NCBI GenBank assembly: GCA_947501845.1
Contig: CANMXP010000001.1
Coordinates: 434,001-498,000, forward strand
Reading direction: 5' to 3'
Length of the DNA: 64,000 nt
Origin: an uncultured Flavobacteriaceae bacterium
Lineage (GTDB): Bacteria > Bacteroidota > Bacteroidia > Flavobacteriales > Flavobacteriaceae
Shown here: positions 25,937 through 35,256 of the stretch, in pieces
Numbering within the stretch: position 1 is the first letter of the stretch
Layout of the letters: each line of letters begins with the position of its first letter
Program-made: the position numbers and the translations under genes
The notes under the pieces: model-generated
What the model was told of the DNA's origin: nothing
Seen by the model: the letters and a program-made list of their open reading frames with translations, nothing else
Database searches by the model: none

Positions 25937-28900
25937 ATGAAAGAAAAGTCTAATAAATATTTAATCGCTGCTTTACTCTTGGGATTGGCATTTCACGGGA
26001 CTTCTATATTCTTTACTTTAGAAACGACCTATGATGCATTAATACATTTATTTTTTGCAGACCATTATGCCAACAGTTGGTTTGAACCTTGGAATTACAA
26101 GTGGTATACAGGGTTCACCGTCATGAGCTACCCTCCATTAGTACATCAGGCTATTGCAGCATTTTCTTTTATAGGCGGATTAAAATTTGGATTATTTACG
26201 TTAGCCATCATCAGTATTATATTATTTATCACTGGGGTTTACCGATTTGCTTTATTAATGACTTCAAATAAAACTGCTGCTGGTTATGCCGCAATTTTAG
26301 CTGTACTATCTTCTTCATTTGTTGAGACCTTACATGTTTTTGGACAATTACCTAGTATTATTGGTATCTCTATTTTAATGCATGCACTACCAGAAATATA
26401 CCTATGGATAAAAACGGGTAGGTACCGCTATTTATTAACCGCTTTATCACTAATAGCCGTTACGGTAACATCGCACCATGTTACTCCTATATTTGGCATG
26501 GTATTCTTCATTTTCCCTTTAATAGGTATGGTTATTATGGATACTTCAAGGGAACAATCTGAATCAACAAAAGCCATTACATTAAAAATATTTTTAAGAA
26601 GCTTCCTCAAACTTTTTAAACGGATTGTAAGTTTTGGAATGCTTTCGTTAGTCATTATTATTGGATGCATTCTACCTTATTGGATAAATTCTAAAAACAA
26701 CCCCATTACCCAAGTACCTATTCCACATGGGTCTCGCGATAATTTTCTAGAAATCACTTCTTCTGGTTTGGTTTTCTTTTTAATTCCTTGGGGAATATTA
26801 CTCATACTTCTCCCTTATATTTTTTACAGATATTATAGTAAGCGTTATTTGTTTTTTGGCTTATCCATAACCATATTATTTGTTTTAGGAACTGGTGGCA
26901 CAACATTTATCCCGAAGTTAGTATTAGGTGATACTGCCTTTAATATTTTAACATTAGACCGATTTACACTTTGGGCTTCTATCATGTCCTTACCGCTTTT
27001 CGGTGAGTTTGCGTATCGTTTTGCAGAGGGTGATTTAAAGACCATGATCCAGACAAGGTTTGGTGCCATTTATCACCGTATTATTGGTGCTATACTGGCT
27101 GGACTATTTATTTTTATGACCATTTTCACCATGAGTTTGGGGTATTTTAGGCCTTCACAACCTCAACAAATAAAAATGCTCCCTATTGTCAATTTTCTTA
27201 ATCAAGACCAACATGACCAGTGGCGTTATATGACTTTAGGTTTTGGTGATCAAATGGCATGGTTATCTGCTCAAACAAATGCGATGAGTGTAGACGGCAA
27301 TTATCATTCAGCCAGACGATTACCAGAACTTACCACAAGACCTATTGAGCGTTTAGAGAATTCTAAATTTAAAGGCATTGAAGGTATTGGATCTTTGCAG
27401 CAGTTTTTAACCACACCAGAAAAGTATCACCTCAAGTATATTTTTTCTAATGATAAGTTTTATGACCCTATCTTGTATTTCTGTGGGTGGCAACGTTTAA
27501 GGCAGTTAGAAAATGGCATTCAAGTATGGGAAAAGCTAAACATCCCTCCTGTGCCTTCTATTTTGCCAAAAGATGATGTGGCTATATGGCAAAAAATCCT
27601 TTGGGGCATTGTACCTTTTTTAACGGTTATCATAGCATTTGTACTAAACATTCAATTGCTATGGATTCGTGCTTTAAAAACTAAGGTTAGACCTATTCCA
27701 GAATACTTAAATTTTAAGAATGATTATAATTATTTTTCAAAAGGGTTACTTAAAGCAACACATATTTGGTCTATCTTTTTAGCAATTGTTGTCTGTTTTG
27801 GCATTTATAAATTTTATATTAAAAACGATGTACACCATTCGCCAGAAAATACAATTATAGCATATTACGATGCGCTTGATTTTAAAGAATTTGAAAAAGC
27901 GCATGGCCTTATTAATCCAGAAAGCAATATATCCATTGCCCAATATATGTTGGAGATTTCGGTGACTGATGGGTTATTAAGCTCTTATGCTAAATTAGAT
28001 GCTATAGAAACCATAATAACTCATAAAACGGACAGCCTAGCTACGGTTAAAGTTCATACGAATTGGATAACGCCATTAGAGAAAATCAATAAAACAGATT
28101 ATAAATCATTAGTTAAGTTAAATGGTAAGTGGTTTATACAACCAGACGATATTGATTTAGATTTACCTCCAGACCAGTTGTACTCAGATAATGTTACCAA
28201 CTATTTTAATCAAGGTCGCAGACGTATTACCACAGAACAAACCCACCATGAAGATGTTTTAAAACAGCCCGTTTTAGAAGTTCTTTCAGCTAAATTGATA
28301 AAATATAATAACAGTTATGCATTAATTGGTGAGATTCAGAATATCGACAATGTTCCTGCCGATGTTGTTTTAAAAGGTACGCTTTACAATGATGCGAACA
28401 AAGAATTGGCAACCTTTAATGCTAAATATCATGTGAAACATAAATTAATGCCAAAGGAAGTAAGTTCTTTTAAAATTAATTTTGAAGGCATAGCCTGGTC
28501 GAAAACCCAAGATTCCATTCCCAAAACTTTTAATCCTGACGAATTCACACCTATCGAGCTTAATGAACAACCTACTAAATTCAATTTGCAAGTTGCTGGT
28601 AATGTTTCGGGATCAGATTTATATAAAAAAGCAACTCTAAGTGATTTGGATATTTCACAAGACATCATTAGTGGAAAATTATTTAATTCTGGACTGGAAG
28701 AAATTACCATTCCTCAATTATTATTTACTTATTATGATGCGAATAAAAATATGATTTGGGTAGATCATTTGTTTTTAGAAACAGGCATCAAACAACAACG
28801 ACAACAAGCTTTTGAACATTCATTTTCAAAAAATAACAACATACTCTTAATAAGTGATGATATGAAAAATTGTTTTGTTAATGGTTTACCGAATGAGGAC

Positions 28901-29026
28901 ATTTCAAATAAAATAGTTCCGAATAGAATTAAAAACCATACGCATTCAAAACTACAATCCATAGCGCATCTAAATTATAAGTTTATAAAAATTGAAATAA
29001 ACAGTTACATCGGAAACCCCAATTAA
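25937..29026 (+). CDS. Large polytopic membrane protein, GT-C glycosyltransferase-like, with soluble C-terminus
   Basis: A 1029-residue protein. Residues 1-400 contain about ten transmembrane helices, with an early loop bearing TYDALIHLFF and conserved acidic/aromatic residues (WFEPWNYKWYTGF) as in lipid-linked-sugar GT-C enzymes. A soluble domain follows (about 405-540), then helices near 555-575 and 610-630, and a long C-terminal part (640-1029) whose start resembles an NTF2-like fold and whose end is beta-rich. It is the first gene of a three-gene coupled set (TAATG overlap with the next). The specific family was not recognised; polysaccharide assembly is inferred from neighbours. Confidence 0.6.
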   Translation: MKEKSNKYLIAALLLGLAFHGTSIFFTLETTYDALIHLFFADHYANSWFEPWNYKWYTGFTVMSYPPLVHQAIAAFSFIGGLKFGLFTLAIISIILFITGVYRFALLMTSNKTAAGYAAILAVLSSSFVETLHVFGQLPSIIGISILMHALPEIYLWIKTGRYRYLLTALSLIAVTVTSHHVTPIFGMVFFIFPLIGMVIMDTSREQSESTKAITLKIFLRSFLKLFKRIVSFGMLSLVIIIGCILPYWINSKNNPITQVPIPHGSRDNFLEITSSGLVFFLIPWGILLILLPYIFYRYYSKRYLFFGLSITILFVLGTGGTTFIPKLVLGDTAFNILTLDRFTLWASIMSLPLFGEFAYRFAEGDLKTMIQTRFGAIYHRIIGAILAGLFIFMTIFTMSLGYFRPSQPQQIKMLPIVNFLNQDQHDQWRYMTLGFGDQMAWLSAQTNAMSVDGNYHSARRLPELTTRPIERLENSKFKGIEGIGSLQQFLTTPEKYHLKYIFSNDKFYDPILYFCGWQRLRQLENGIQVWEKLNIPPVPSILPKDDVAIWQKILWGIVPFLTVIIAFVLNIQLLWIRALKTKVRPIPEYLNFKNDYNYFSKGLLKATHIWSIFLAIVVCFGIYKFYIKNDVHHSPENTIIAYYDALDFKEFEKAHGLINPESNISIAQYMLEISVTDGLLSSYAKLDAIETIITHKTDSLATVKVHTNWITPLEKINKTDYKSLVKLNGKWFIQPDDIDLDLPPDQLYSDNVTNYFNQGRRRITTEQTHHEDVLKQPVLEVLSAKLIKYNNSYALIGEIQNIDNVPADVVLKGTLYNDANKELATFNAKYHVKHKLMPKEVSSFKINFEGIAWSKTQDSIPKTFNPDEFTPIELNEQPTKFNLQVAGNVSGSDLYKKATLSDLDISQDIISGKLFNSGLEEITIPQLLFTYYDANKNMIWVDHLFLETGIKQQRQQAFEHSFSKNNNILLISDDMKNCFVNGLPNEDISNKIVPNRIKNHTHSKLQSIAHLNYKFIKIEINSYIGNPN

Positions 29027-30237
29027 TGAGATTGAAATCTACATATCTACTTACACTAGCAATGCTATTATTATCATTCACAGTTTCTATAGAAACCGTA
29101 AAAATTAATGATACATTTAGATTGCTAACGCCTCAAACCGAGTTTGAAGCAGGTCATGATATTGTTTTGAAGTTTTCTGCCATGAACAGCTCCAAACCAA
29201 ATTTATATTTAAGCAACAGCTATGGTTCTATAATTATTAAGCCCGTTCGTAGTAGAAGCTTATTAAGTTACCAACTCCCTAAATCATTTAGTAATAAAGC
29301 GGGAGTTGTTAACTGGAAACTATTAAATAGTACCCTCGCTGGTAAATTAAATATACATCCAAAACAAGATGTAGCATCTATGGAAACCTATTTAGGTCCT
29401 CCAAGTATAGAAGCAGGAGAAACCGATTATACGATGCTTGTTGTTATTCCCACCGATATTTATGATAATCCCTTAAAAGATAGTACTCAGGTTTCAATAA
29501 AACATCAATTTTCAGCAAACGAAAGACAAGATAGTATTTATATGAAAAATAACATCAGTTACAAAAACATATACTCCAAAACTAAAACAGGAAGAATACT
29601 TATTAGCTCGGAATCTTTAAATAAAAACTCAAAAGAATATGATGTTAACATCTTACCAGCTATTCCAACCGATTTTACCATAACATATAATCGTAACCAT
29701 GAGTATACCGATGGCAATCAAATAACAAACTTTTCAACCTCTATAATAAAGGACAAGTATGATAATATTGTTAGTGATGGTACCTATGTAGATTTTTTAA
29801 TAACCAATGCTTCTAACTATCAGCTTAAAACGTCTGGTAGTACAGTAAATGGTATCGCAACAGCTAAAATGATCCATCCAGACCACCAGGACAATTGGAC
29901 AGTTAAAGCCTTCATTGAAGGATTATCAGAAAGCAACAGTATATCAATAACTTACAATCAGTCTGTTGAAGATTTTGAGGTTGCTTTTTCCGAAAGAAAC
30001 AGAATAGTATCCATTGGTCCTTTAAAAAGTTTCATGGGACAAATGATTCCTGATGGTTTAGAAGTAAAACTACATATTTACCAAAACCATATAAAAATTA
30101 AAACACTTTATAAAGATTCATTTTCTGGCTATGCTAACTTTAATATGAATCCTGATAATTTCCCAGATAATATATATACTTTTAAAATAGAAGCTGCAGG
30201 TATAAAAAAAACGTACCAAAATATAAAACTATGGTAA
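29026..30237 (+). CDS. Secreted beta-sandwich (Ig-like) hypothetical protein
   Basis: A 403-residue exported protein with a signal peptide (about 1-22) and a body of repeated beta-rich segments that look like two or three Ig-like or invasin-type modules, e.g. PPSIEAGETDYTMLVVIPTD and a DKYDNIVSDGTYVDF segment typical of Big-type domains. Its start overlaps the stop of the GT-C-like gene and its end overlaps the GH5-like gene by 7 bp, implying translational coupling. It could bind or present the polysaccharide made by this locus. No enzymatic motif was seen. Confidence 0.65.
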   Translation: MRLKSTYLLTLAMLLLSFTVSIETVKINDTFRLLTPQTEFEAGHDIVLKFSAMNSSKPNLYLSNSYGSIIIKPVRSRSLLSYQLPKSFSNKAGVVNWKLLNSTLAGKLNIHPKQDVASMETYLGPPSIEAGETDYTMLVVIPTDIYDNPLKDSTQVSIKHQFSANERQDSIYMKNNISYKNIYSKTKTGRILISSESLNKNSKEYDVNILPAIPTDFTITYNRNHEYTDGNQITNFSTSIIKDKYDNIVSDGTYVDFLITNASNYQLKTSGSTVNGIATAKMIHPDHQDNWTVKAFIEGLSESNSISITYNQSVEDFEVAFSERNRIVSIGPLKSFMGQMIPDGLEVKLHIYQNHIKIKTLYKDSFSGYANFNMNPDNFPDNIYTFKIEAAGIKKTYQNIKLW

Positions 30238-31748
30238 GTATCAACAGGCACATACTGCGTATTATTTTAATGCTTTCTTATATAGCAGTTATCGCTTTGG
30301 TAATCTTTGGGGTTAGTAGTTTATATAGCTATCTTAACACTGGTGCCGATAGAAGTTCTATGTTGCATACAGAAATTAAAAAAGTGGATCAGTATCTACC
30401 TAAAATAGTATGGGCTCCTTTAAATAATGAAGGGCGACCTATGGATGAACAGACCCTAAACACTATTGAAAATGATTATTTGGATGCTTGGTATGTAAAA
30501 CACATGGCTTACAAAACCAATAAGACCAATGGTATTGATGATTATTATACTGAAAGTGCCCGTGAAAATATTTTCAATATCATAGAACACAATACCACCA
30601 AAAACATCACTATTGAAGGAACAACTTTAGAACATCACCCTATCCTAGAGTTCTTTAGTGAAGATGGTCAACTTGTAGTGATAACCGATAAGGACGTTAT
30701 TGAATACAAACGCCTTTATGAAAATGAAAACATTGTTTTAGAAACCAAAGAAAAATCGACTTACAAAATTATTTTACTATTAGAAGATGGGTTTTGGCGT
30801 ATTAGGCATATCATAAAAAAAGAGACTCAGAATTATAGTGAAGATACTGTTGCCGTTTCCAATAAAACAATAACAATAAAAGGTATTAATTACTATCCGC
30901 AAGCTACGCCCTGGAATATGTTTGGTAATGCATTTAATACGGATATTATTTCAAAAGATTTAAAGCTTATTAAAGAAGCTGGACTCAATAGTATTCGAAT
31001 TTTTGTGCCTTATGTTGATTTCGGAAAAGCAAATGTGGACGCTAAAAAAACAGAAAAGCTTATCCAAGTACTAGATCTCGCTGAAGCACAAGAATTAAAA
31101 GTGGTAGTAACATTATTTGATTTTTATGGTGATTATTCGGTATTGGACTGGACTTTAAATCAACGTCATGCAGAAACCATCGTCACTGCCCTAAAAAAAC
31201 ACAATGCCTTGTTAGCATGGGATATTAAAAACGAACCTAATTTAGATTTTGAATCTCGCGGACAACAACAGGTGCTTGCCTGGTTAGACTACATGGCAGA
31301 TTTAGTAAAATCTATTGATAGAAAACACCCAGTTACCATTGGTTGGTCTGATGCAAAAAGTGCCATACTTCTAAAGGATAAATTAGACCTAATTACTTTC
31401 CACTATTATGAAGATTTAAATGATTTAGAAAAGACCTATGAAAATTTAAAACTAGAAATACCTAAGAAACCTATTATAATCACCGAATTTGGAATGTCTT
31501 CTTATAAAGGCTTTTGGAATCCTTTTGGTAATTCCGAAAGCAAACAAGCATCATATCACAAACAAGCGCAAAGTATTTTCAGCAAAAATGAGATGTCATT
31601 TATGTCTTGGACACTTTATGATTTTACTAAAATACCAAAGGAAGTCGTTGGACGGCTTCCTTGGCACAAACGGGTTCAAGAACATTTCGGGTTTATAAAC
31701 CAAAAGGGAGAGACTAAGCCCGCTTTCGAATATATATCTAAGCAATAA
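30231..31748 (+). CDS. Membrane-anchored glycoside hydrolase, family 5-like
   Basis: A 505-residue protein with one N-terminal transmembrane helix (about 10-35), a spacer domain, and a TIM-barrel glycosidase from about 205. The acid/base is E335 in WDIKNEPN and the nucleophile E419 in IITEFGMS, the GH5/clan GH-A pair. It is the third gene of a coupled set. Hydrolases in exopolysaccharide clusters often trim or release the polymer at the membrane, which fits the anchor. Its 3' end overlaps the convergent GT4 gene by 11 bp. Confidence 0.82.
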   Translation: MVSINRHILRIILMLSYIAVIALVIFGVSSLYSYLNTGADRSSMLHTEIKKVDQYLPKIVWAPLNNEGRPMDEQTLNTIENDYLDAWYVKHMAYKTNKTNGIDDYYTESARENIFNIIEHNTTKNITIEGTTLEHHPILEFFSEDGQLVVITDKDVIEYKRLYENENIVLETKEKSTYKIILLLEDGFWRIRHIIKKETQNYSEDTVAVSNKTITIKGINYYPQATPWNMFGNAFNTDIISKDLKLIKEAGLNSIRIFVPYVDFGKANVDAKKTEKLIQVLDLAEAQELKVVVTLFDFYGDYSVLDWTLNQRHAETIVTALKKHNALLAWDIKNEPNLDFESRGQQQVLAWLDYMADLVKSIDRKHPVTIGWSDAKSAILLKDKLDLITFHYYEDLNDLEKTYENLKLEIPKKPIIITEFGMSSYKGFWNPFGNSESKQASYHKQAQSIFSKNEMSFMSWTLYDFTKIPKEVVGRLPWHKRVQEHFGFINQKGETKPAFEYISKQ

Positions 31749-32952
31749 CTTGTTCTTTTTGCAATGTTTCTCTTTTCTTTTGTAGGATGATAGACTGAAA
31801 TACATTAATGTACATATTGGTTATTCTAGACATTGGGTACGCTGTAGCGGCTCTATAATTAGCTCTTTCCAATTCTACTCTATAAGCATTATTTTCAAGG
31901 ATTTTCTGAATAGCCAAGGCCAAACTACTTACACTTGTTGGTTCGAAAAACTCACCTCTGTAACCTTCGTCTTTAACCAATAAAGCTAAATCTCCTAAAT
32001 CTGGCATCACAACTGCTTTACCATAACTTCCTGCTTGATGCAAAACACCAGAGCTTCCTGTTGTAGACGTATAAGGAAATACCACAAGCGCACTCTCTTT
32101 GAACAATTTTGGTACGTCCTGTTCTTCAACATAACCCGTAAAAGTTAATCCTTCTACATGGCTGTAAGCCTTTTTTACCGACTCTAAATACCCTGGTGTA
32201 TTAGGATTATCTGTTCCAGCTATAACGACTTCTAAATTTAGATTTGAATACGCTTTGATATGCTCTACAGCTTCAATTAATGTTTCTACTTTTTTATAGG
32301 TTCCAAATTTCCCAAAAGCCATCACTTTAAATGGTTTTAAAGGAACATTAAAACTTGGTTCTTCAAGAATTTCAAATGTACCATGCGGTATCAGTTTTAC
32401 ATTTTTAGCATTATACTTTGCTTCTAAAACATCTACATATTTCTGCATGGTAACCGCAACAACATCTGCTTTAAGTATTAATTTGGTTAAAGTAGATCCT
32501 ATAAATCCATATACCTTTTGCATAATTTTATTAGATGTAAAACCTGCACTACCTAGATCTACTTCCTCCAAAATATTGTGTAACAAAGCTATTGTTGGGA
32601 TTCTTTTTAGTCTGCACACCAAGGGTAGCATTAAACCCAAAGCTGCCGCTATTTTTTTATCGCCAAACTTCATAAACTGTAAATTAAACAGCACAGAATC
32701 TGGTTTTGTTTGGTTAATCGCCTTAGTTACACTAAAAATGTTAGTATAGCTATTAAAGGTCCAACATTCCTTTATTGTTACTTTACATCCAGCTTCTGTA
32801 AATTCAATATCTTTTTTGCCTTCAGTGGTGTCTGTTAACAATACAAGTTCTGTTATATTTTCTCTTTGTCTAAAGTGTTTTACTAAATGATATGCATATT
32901 CATTTAAAGTGACTTTACTTGGCGGATATGCTGTTACTATTGCTAATTTCAT
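31738..32952 (-). CDS. Family 4 glycosyltransferase
   Basis: A 404-residue GT-B enzyme. The C-terminal half has the donor-binding region YTSTTGSSGVLHQAGSYGKA and the GEFFEPTSVSSL segment of the GT4 family. The N-terminal half carries the acceptor-side TAYPPSKVTLNEYAYHL loop. It is a cytosolic peripheral enzyme that likely adds a sugar during polymer assembly. Its promoter carries direct-repeat site B. Confidence 0.85.
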   Translation of the reverse strand: MKLAIVTAYPPSKVTLNEYAYHLVKHFRQRENITELVLLTDTTEGKKDIEFTEAGCKVTIKECWTFNSYTNIFSVTKAINQTKPDSVLFNLQFMKFGDKKIAAALGLMLPLVCRLKRIPTIALLHNILEEVDLGSAGFTSNKIMQKVYGFIGSTLTKLILKADVVAVTMQKYVDVLEAKYNAKNVKLIPHGTFEILEEPSFNVPLKPFKVMAFGKFGTYKKVETLIEAVEHIKAYSNLNLEVVIAGTDNPNTPGYLESVKKAYSHVEGLTFTGYVEEQDVPKLFKESALVVFPYTSTTGSSGVLHQAGSYGKAVVMPDLGDLALLVKDEGYRGEFFEPTSVSSLALAIQKILENNAYRVELERANYRAATAYPMSRITNMYINVFQSIILQKKRETLQKEQVIA

Positions 32953-32977
32953 GATAAATTGTTTTTTAGTTATAGTG

Positions 32978-33047
32978 TAAAATTGCAGCTTTTATATCCT
33001 AAAAAGATGTGGTTATAGATAGGCTGACACTTACTGTAGACGAATGG
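32978..33047 (-). promoter_or_regulatory. 21-bp-phased direct-repeat site B with -7-like box (GT4 promoter)
   Basis: Left half TATAGATAGG (33014) and right half TGTAGACGAATGG (33035-33047), 21 bp apart. A weak -7-like box CAATTTTA (32978-32985, minus strand) is at exactly the same 50-bp distance as in site A, and both right halves are 83 bp from the start codon. Confidence 0.6.
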
Positions 33048-33260
33048 TAACTTGCTTTAGATTAACCTGTTTTGGCATCCTTACAAGAGCAGTGGGCCTG
33101 CTAAAAATTATAAGTTTAATGTATATAAAATTCATTCCTTCGTAGAAATGACAAGCAGTTTTGAGTTATCAATACAGAAGGAGATTGATAATCTGGCAAG
33201 AAATTAATGCAATACTTTGTCCAAAACAGACAAATTCACTTTGCTTTGAACGACAAGTAG
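33048..33260. other. Intergenic sequence downstream of the flippase gene
   Basis: Part of a 308-bp gap. It contains a 5-bp hairpin AGCAG/CTGCT (33088-33102) that may end the flippase transcript at some distance; no ORF longer than about 20 codons and no other clear structure was seen. Confidence 0.35.
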
Positions 33261-34505
33261 CTATAGGGTCCTTTTATTATCTAACCTGAAGAATATAAAT
33301 TGTATGATTAGCAATAAAATCATAGCTAAAATCTGCATATATACAACTTGTTCTAAACTATTGTGATAAAAGATTACCAATACCATTTGAAGCATTCCAA
33401 ATACACCAGATATAATAACTGGTATGTATTTATCTAAAGACAAATAGTAGTATGCAAATATGTTAGAAATGGCAAACATACTTGTGGCAATGGCATATTT
33501 CCATAAAAGTGGTGCCATGGCTATATAATGCTCACCAAATAATAGCTTAATAATTGTTTCTGGAAAACTTAAACATGCTAAAACGATAATCATTGAAATA
33601 GCTGCTATATACCCTATGTACTTAAGCAATATAGATGTTGTTTCCTTACCCTCTTTTTTAAGTTGTACTACAGTTGGCAACAATAACATGACAAACATCC
33701 AGGCTATAAAATAGACAATACGTCCTATTAAAGCTAAGGAAGCATATAAACCTGCTTCGTAAGATTCAAAGTAATGTTTTACCAAAAGGATATCACTGTT
33801 ATTGATAATAATTTGAGTTAATTCATAAAATGCTGTCAATATAAAAAAGTGTCTCACTTGCTTTGCCTGTAAAATAGGCATTAATGATTTCGATTTAAAG
33901 TTGATTGACTTAGTTTTAAAGGGTATTAAACCAAATATAAAAGAGATTAAAATACCTATGGCTATAATGACCGAAGATTGTATGTTTAATAAAAAGATGA
34001 AACCCAAAGTGAATAGCAAACGACTCAACATTTCAGATTGATAAGTAATCGACAATGCCTTGAATGCCTTTTTTCCTTGAAACACACCTCTATTCACACT
34101 CATTAAAAAGTATAATGGTACACCACAACCAAATATTACAAACATACTTGATGAAGAAGTATTAAATAATTGCTGTAATTGGGTAGCAAATCCAACAATT
34201 AATACTCCCATGATGATACCAATGGCTAAGGCATTTTTGTAAATTTTTGAAATAAAGCTTTTGAATAATTGGTTTTCAAATAGTACCGAAAACTTTGCCG
34301 TCACTAGCTGAAATGTCATCGCTACAAAAGACAGCACCAATAAAAAAGTTATTAATACAGCTGCATCTGCAAATTCTGCTGGCCCCAACAAACGACCAAG
34401 AATTAGATTGTACAAATAATTCCCACCATTTACAGCCAGAACACTAATCATAAACAACTGCTCTGGAGAGATTCTTTTTTTGATTTTATTTACTATCGTA
34501 ATCAT
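33261..34505 (-). CDS. Polysaccharide flippase, Wzx/MOP superfamily
   Basis: A 414-residue protein with about 12 transmembrane helices, an N-terminal NGGNYLYNLILGRLLGPAEF segment and later AGLYASLALIGR, both typical of O-antigen/exopolysaccharide flippases of the MOP superfamily. It moves lipid-linked oligosaccharide across the inner membrane. It overlaps the STAS gene upstream by 20 bp and is the third gene of a STAS-STAS-flippase unit under site C. Confidence 0.85.
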   Translation of the reverse strand: MITIVNKIKKRISPEQLFMISVLAVNGGNYLYNLILGRLLGPAEFADAAVLITFLLVLSFVAMTFQLVTAKFSVLFENQLFKSFISKIYKNALAIGIIMGVLIVGFATQLQQLFNTSSSSMFVIFGCGVPLYFLMSVNRGVFQGKKAFKALSITYQSEMLSRLLFTLGFIFLLNIQSSVIIAIGILISFIFGLIPFKTKSINFKSKSLMPILQAKQVRHFFILTAFYELTQIIINNSDILLVKHYFESYEAGLYASLALIGRIVYFIAWMFVMLLLPTVVQLKKEGKETTSILLKYIGYIAAISMIIVLACLSFPETIIKLLFGEHYIAMAPLLWKYAIATSMFAISNIFAYYYLSLDKYIPVIISGVFGMLQMVLVIFYHNSLEQVVYMQILAMILLLIIQFIFFRLDNKRTL

Positions 34506-34794
34506 TTCTAAATATGTTAGTTAAATCATGCTTCCTAAACTCTTTATTAACACAACTATTATCTTTACCCAAAACAAATAATACCTTACTACGTCTTTTT
34601 GCCTTGGCTGCAATAAATTGCATGACATTTAAAGCTGCGCAATCTATATGTTTTACTTGTTTAAGACATATCACGATCTCATAATACCTATCTAATAAAT
34701 TGTTAAAATAATTAGCAACTTGATTGGCATGTACATTTGTAAAATCACCGTGTATTTCAAAAATGCCTCTGTTATTTATTATTTCGAAGTTCAT
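34486..34794 (-). CDS. STAS-domain protein lacking the phosphorylatable residue
   Basis: A 102-residue single STAS domain of the anti-anti-sigma type. At the loop where SpoIIAA-like proteins have D-S-S-G, it reads HIDCAALNVM, with cysteine in the position of the regulatory serine, so classical phosphorylation by a kinase is unlikely. It overlaps the flippase start by 20 bp and follows a second STAS gene by 32 bp. It probably acts as a protein-interaction partner in exopolysaccharide control. Confidence 0.75.
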   Translation of the reverse strand: MNFEIINNRGIFEIHGDFTNVHANQVANYFNNLLDRYYEIVICLKQVKHIDCAALNVMQFIAAKAKRRSKVLFVLGKDNSCVNKEFRKHDLTNIFRNDYDSK

Positions 34795-34826
34795 AATATT
34801 TAGATTTGGGTTTATACTAAAATGAA

Positions 34827-35105
34827 TTATGCTGCATCTGTAAACATGAAGTCTTCATATATTTCTTTACAACCAGTACCAATTATATAAAATGGTCTAT
34901 TATAAATTAGAGCATTGCTATAAAGTGCTCTTAAAGCATGCATACCATTAGTATCAATTTCTGTAACGTTTTCAATATCTATAGTTAGAGTTCCATACGT
35001 ATTTAAAATAGCTTCTAAATGATTTTGAAAATTCATTGCTGTAGAAGCGTTAATAGTTCCTTCTACTAAAAAAGTTCTGTTTTGTTCTGTAATTTTAAGT
35101 GCCAT
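34827..35105 (-). CDS. STAS-domain protein with phosphorylatable threonine
   Basis: A 92-residue STAS domain whose key loop is TEIDTNGMHALRAL; the threonine after the aspartate is at the SpoIIAA Ser58 position and could be phosphorylated. No anti-sigma kinase or PP2C phosphatase lies in the window, so its partners are elsewhere. It is the first gene of the STAS-STAS-flippase unit, directly behind LytTR-type site C. Confidence 0.78.
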   Translation of the reverse strand: MALKITEQNRTFLVEGTINASTAMNFQNHLEAILNTYGTLTIDIENVTEIDTNGMHALRALYSNALIYNRPFYIIGTGCKEIYEDFMFTDAA

Positions 35106-35145
35106 AATTTCTATTTTTTAATTAATATTATTTTGATTTCTGATG

Positions 35146-35214
35146 TAAAGATGCTACGTAATCCTTAAAATTATCGACCAAGTTCGGTGAGTTGCAGTTT
35201 GCTGTAGGTGAATG
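35146..35214 (-). promoter_or_regulatory. 21-bp-phased direct-repeat site C with -7-like box (STAS operon)
   Basis: Left half GTTCGGTGAGTT (35182) and right half TGTAGGTGAATG (35203-35214), 21 bp apart with 8 of 12 bases equal. The -7-like box CATCTTTA (35146-35153, minus strand) is 50 bp from the right half, as in sites A, B and E. The divergent TPR gene starts 43 bp on the other side. Confidence 0.6.
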
Positions 35215-35256
35215 ATTGAAATCTATTGCTTAACTTGCAAGTACTAAAAATCGCTC

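Noticed and set aside
33088-33102. Strong terminator after the flippase gene
   Set aside because: The 5-bp stem lacks a clear T run and is about 160 bp past the stop, so it is reported only as a weak possibility.
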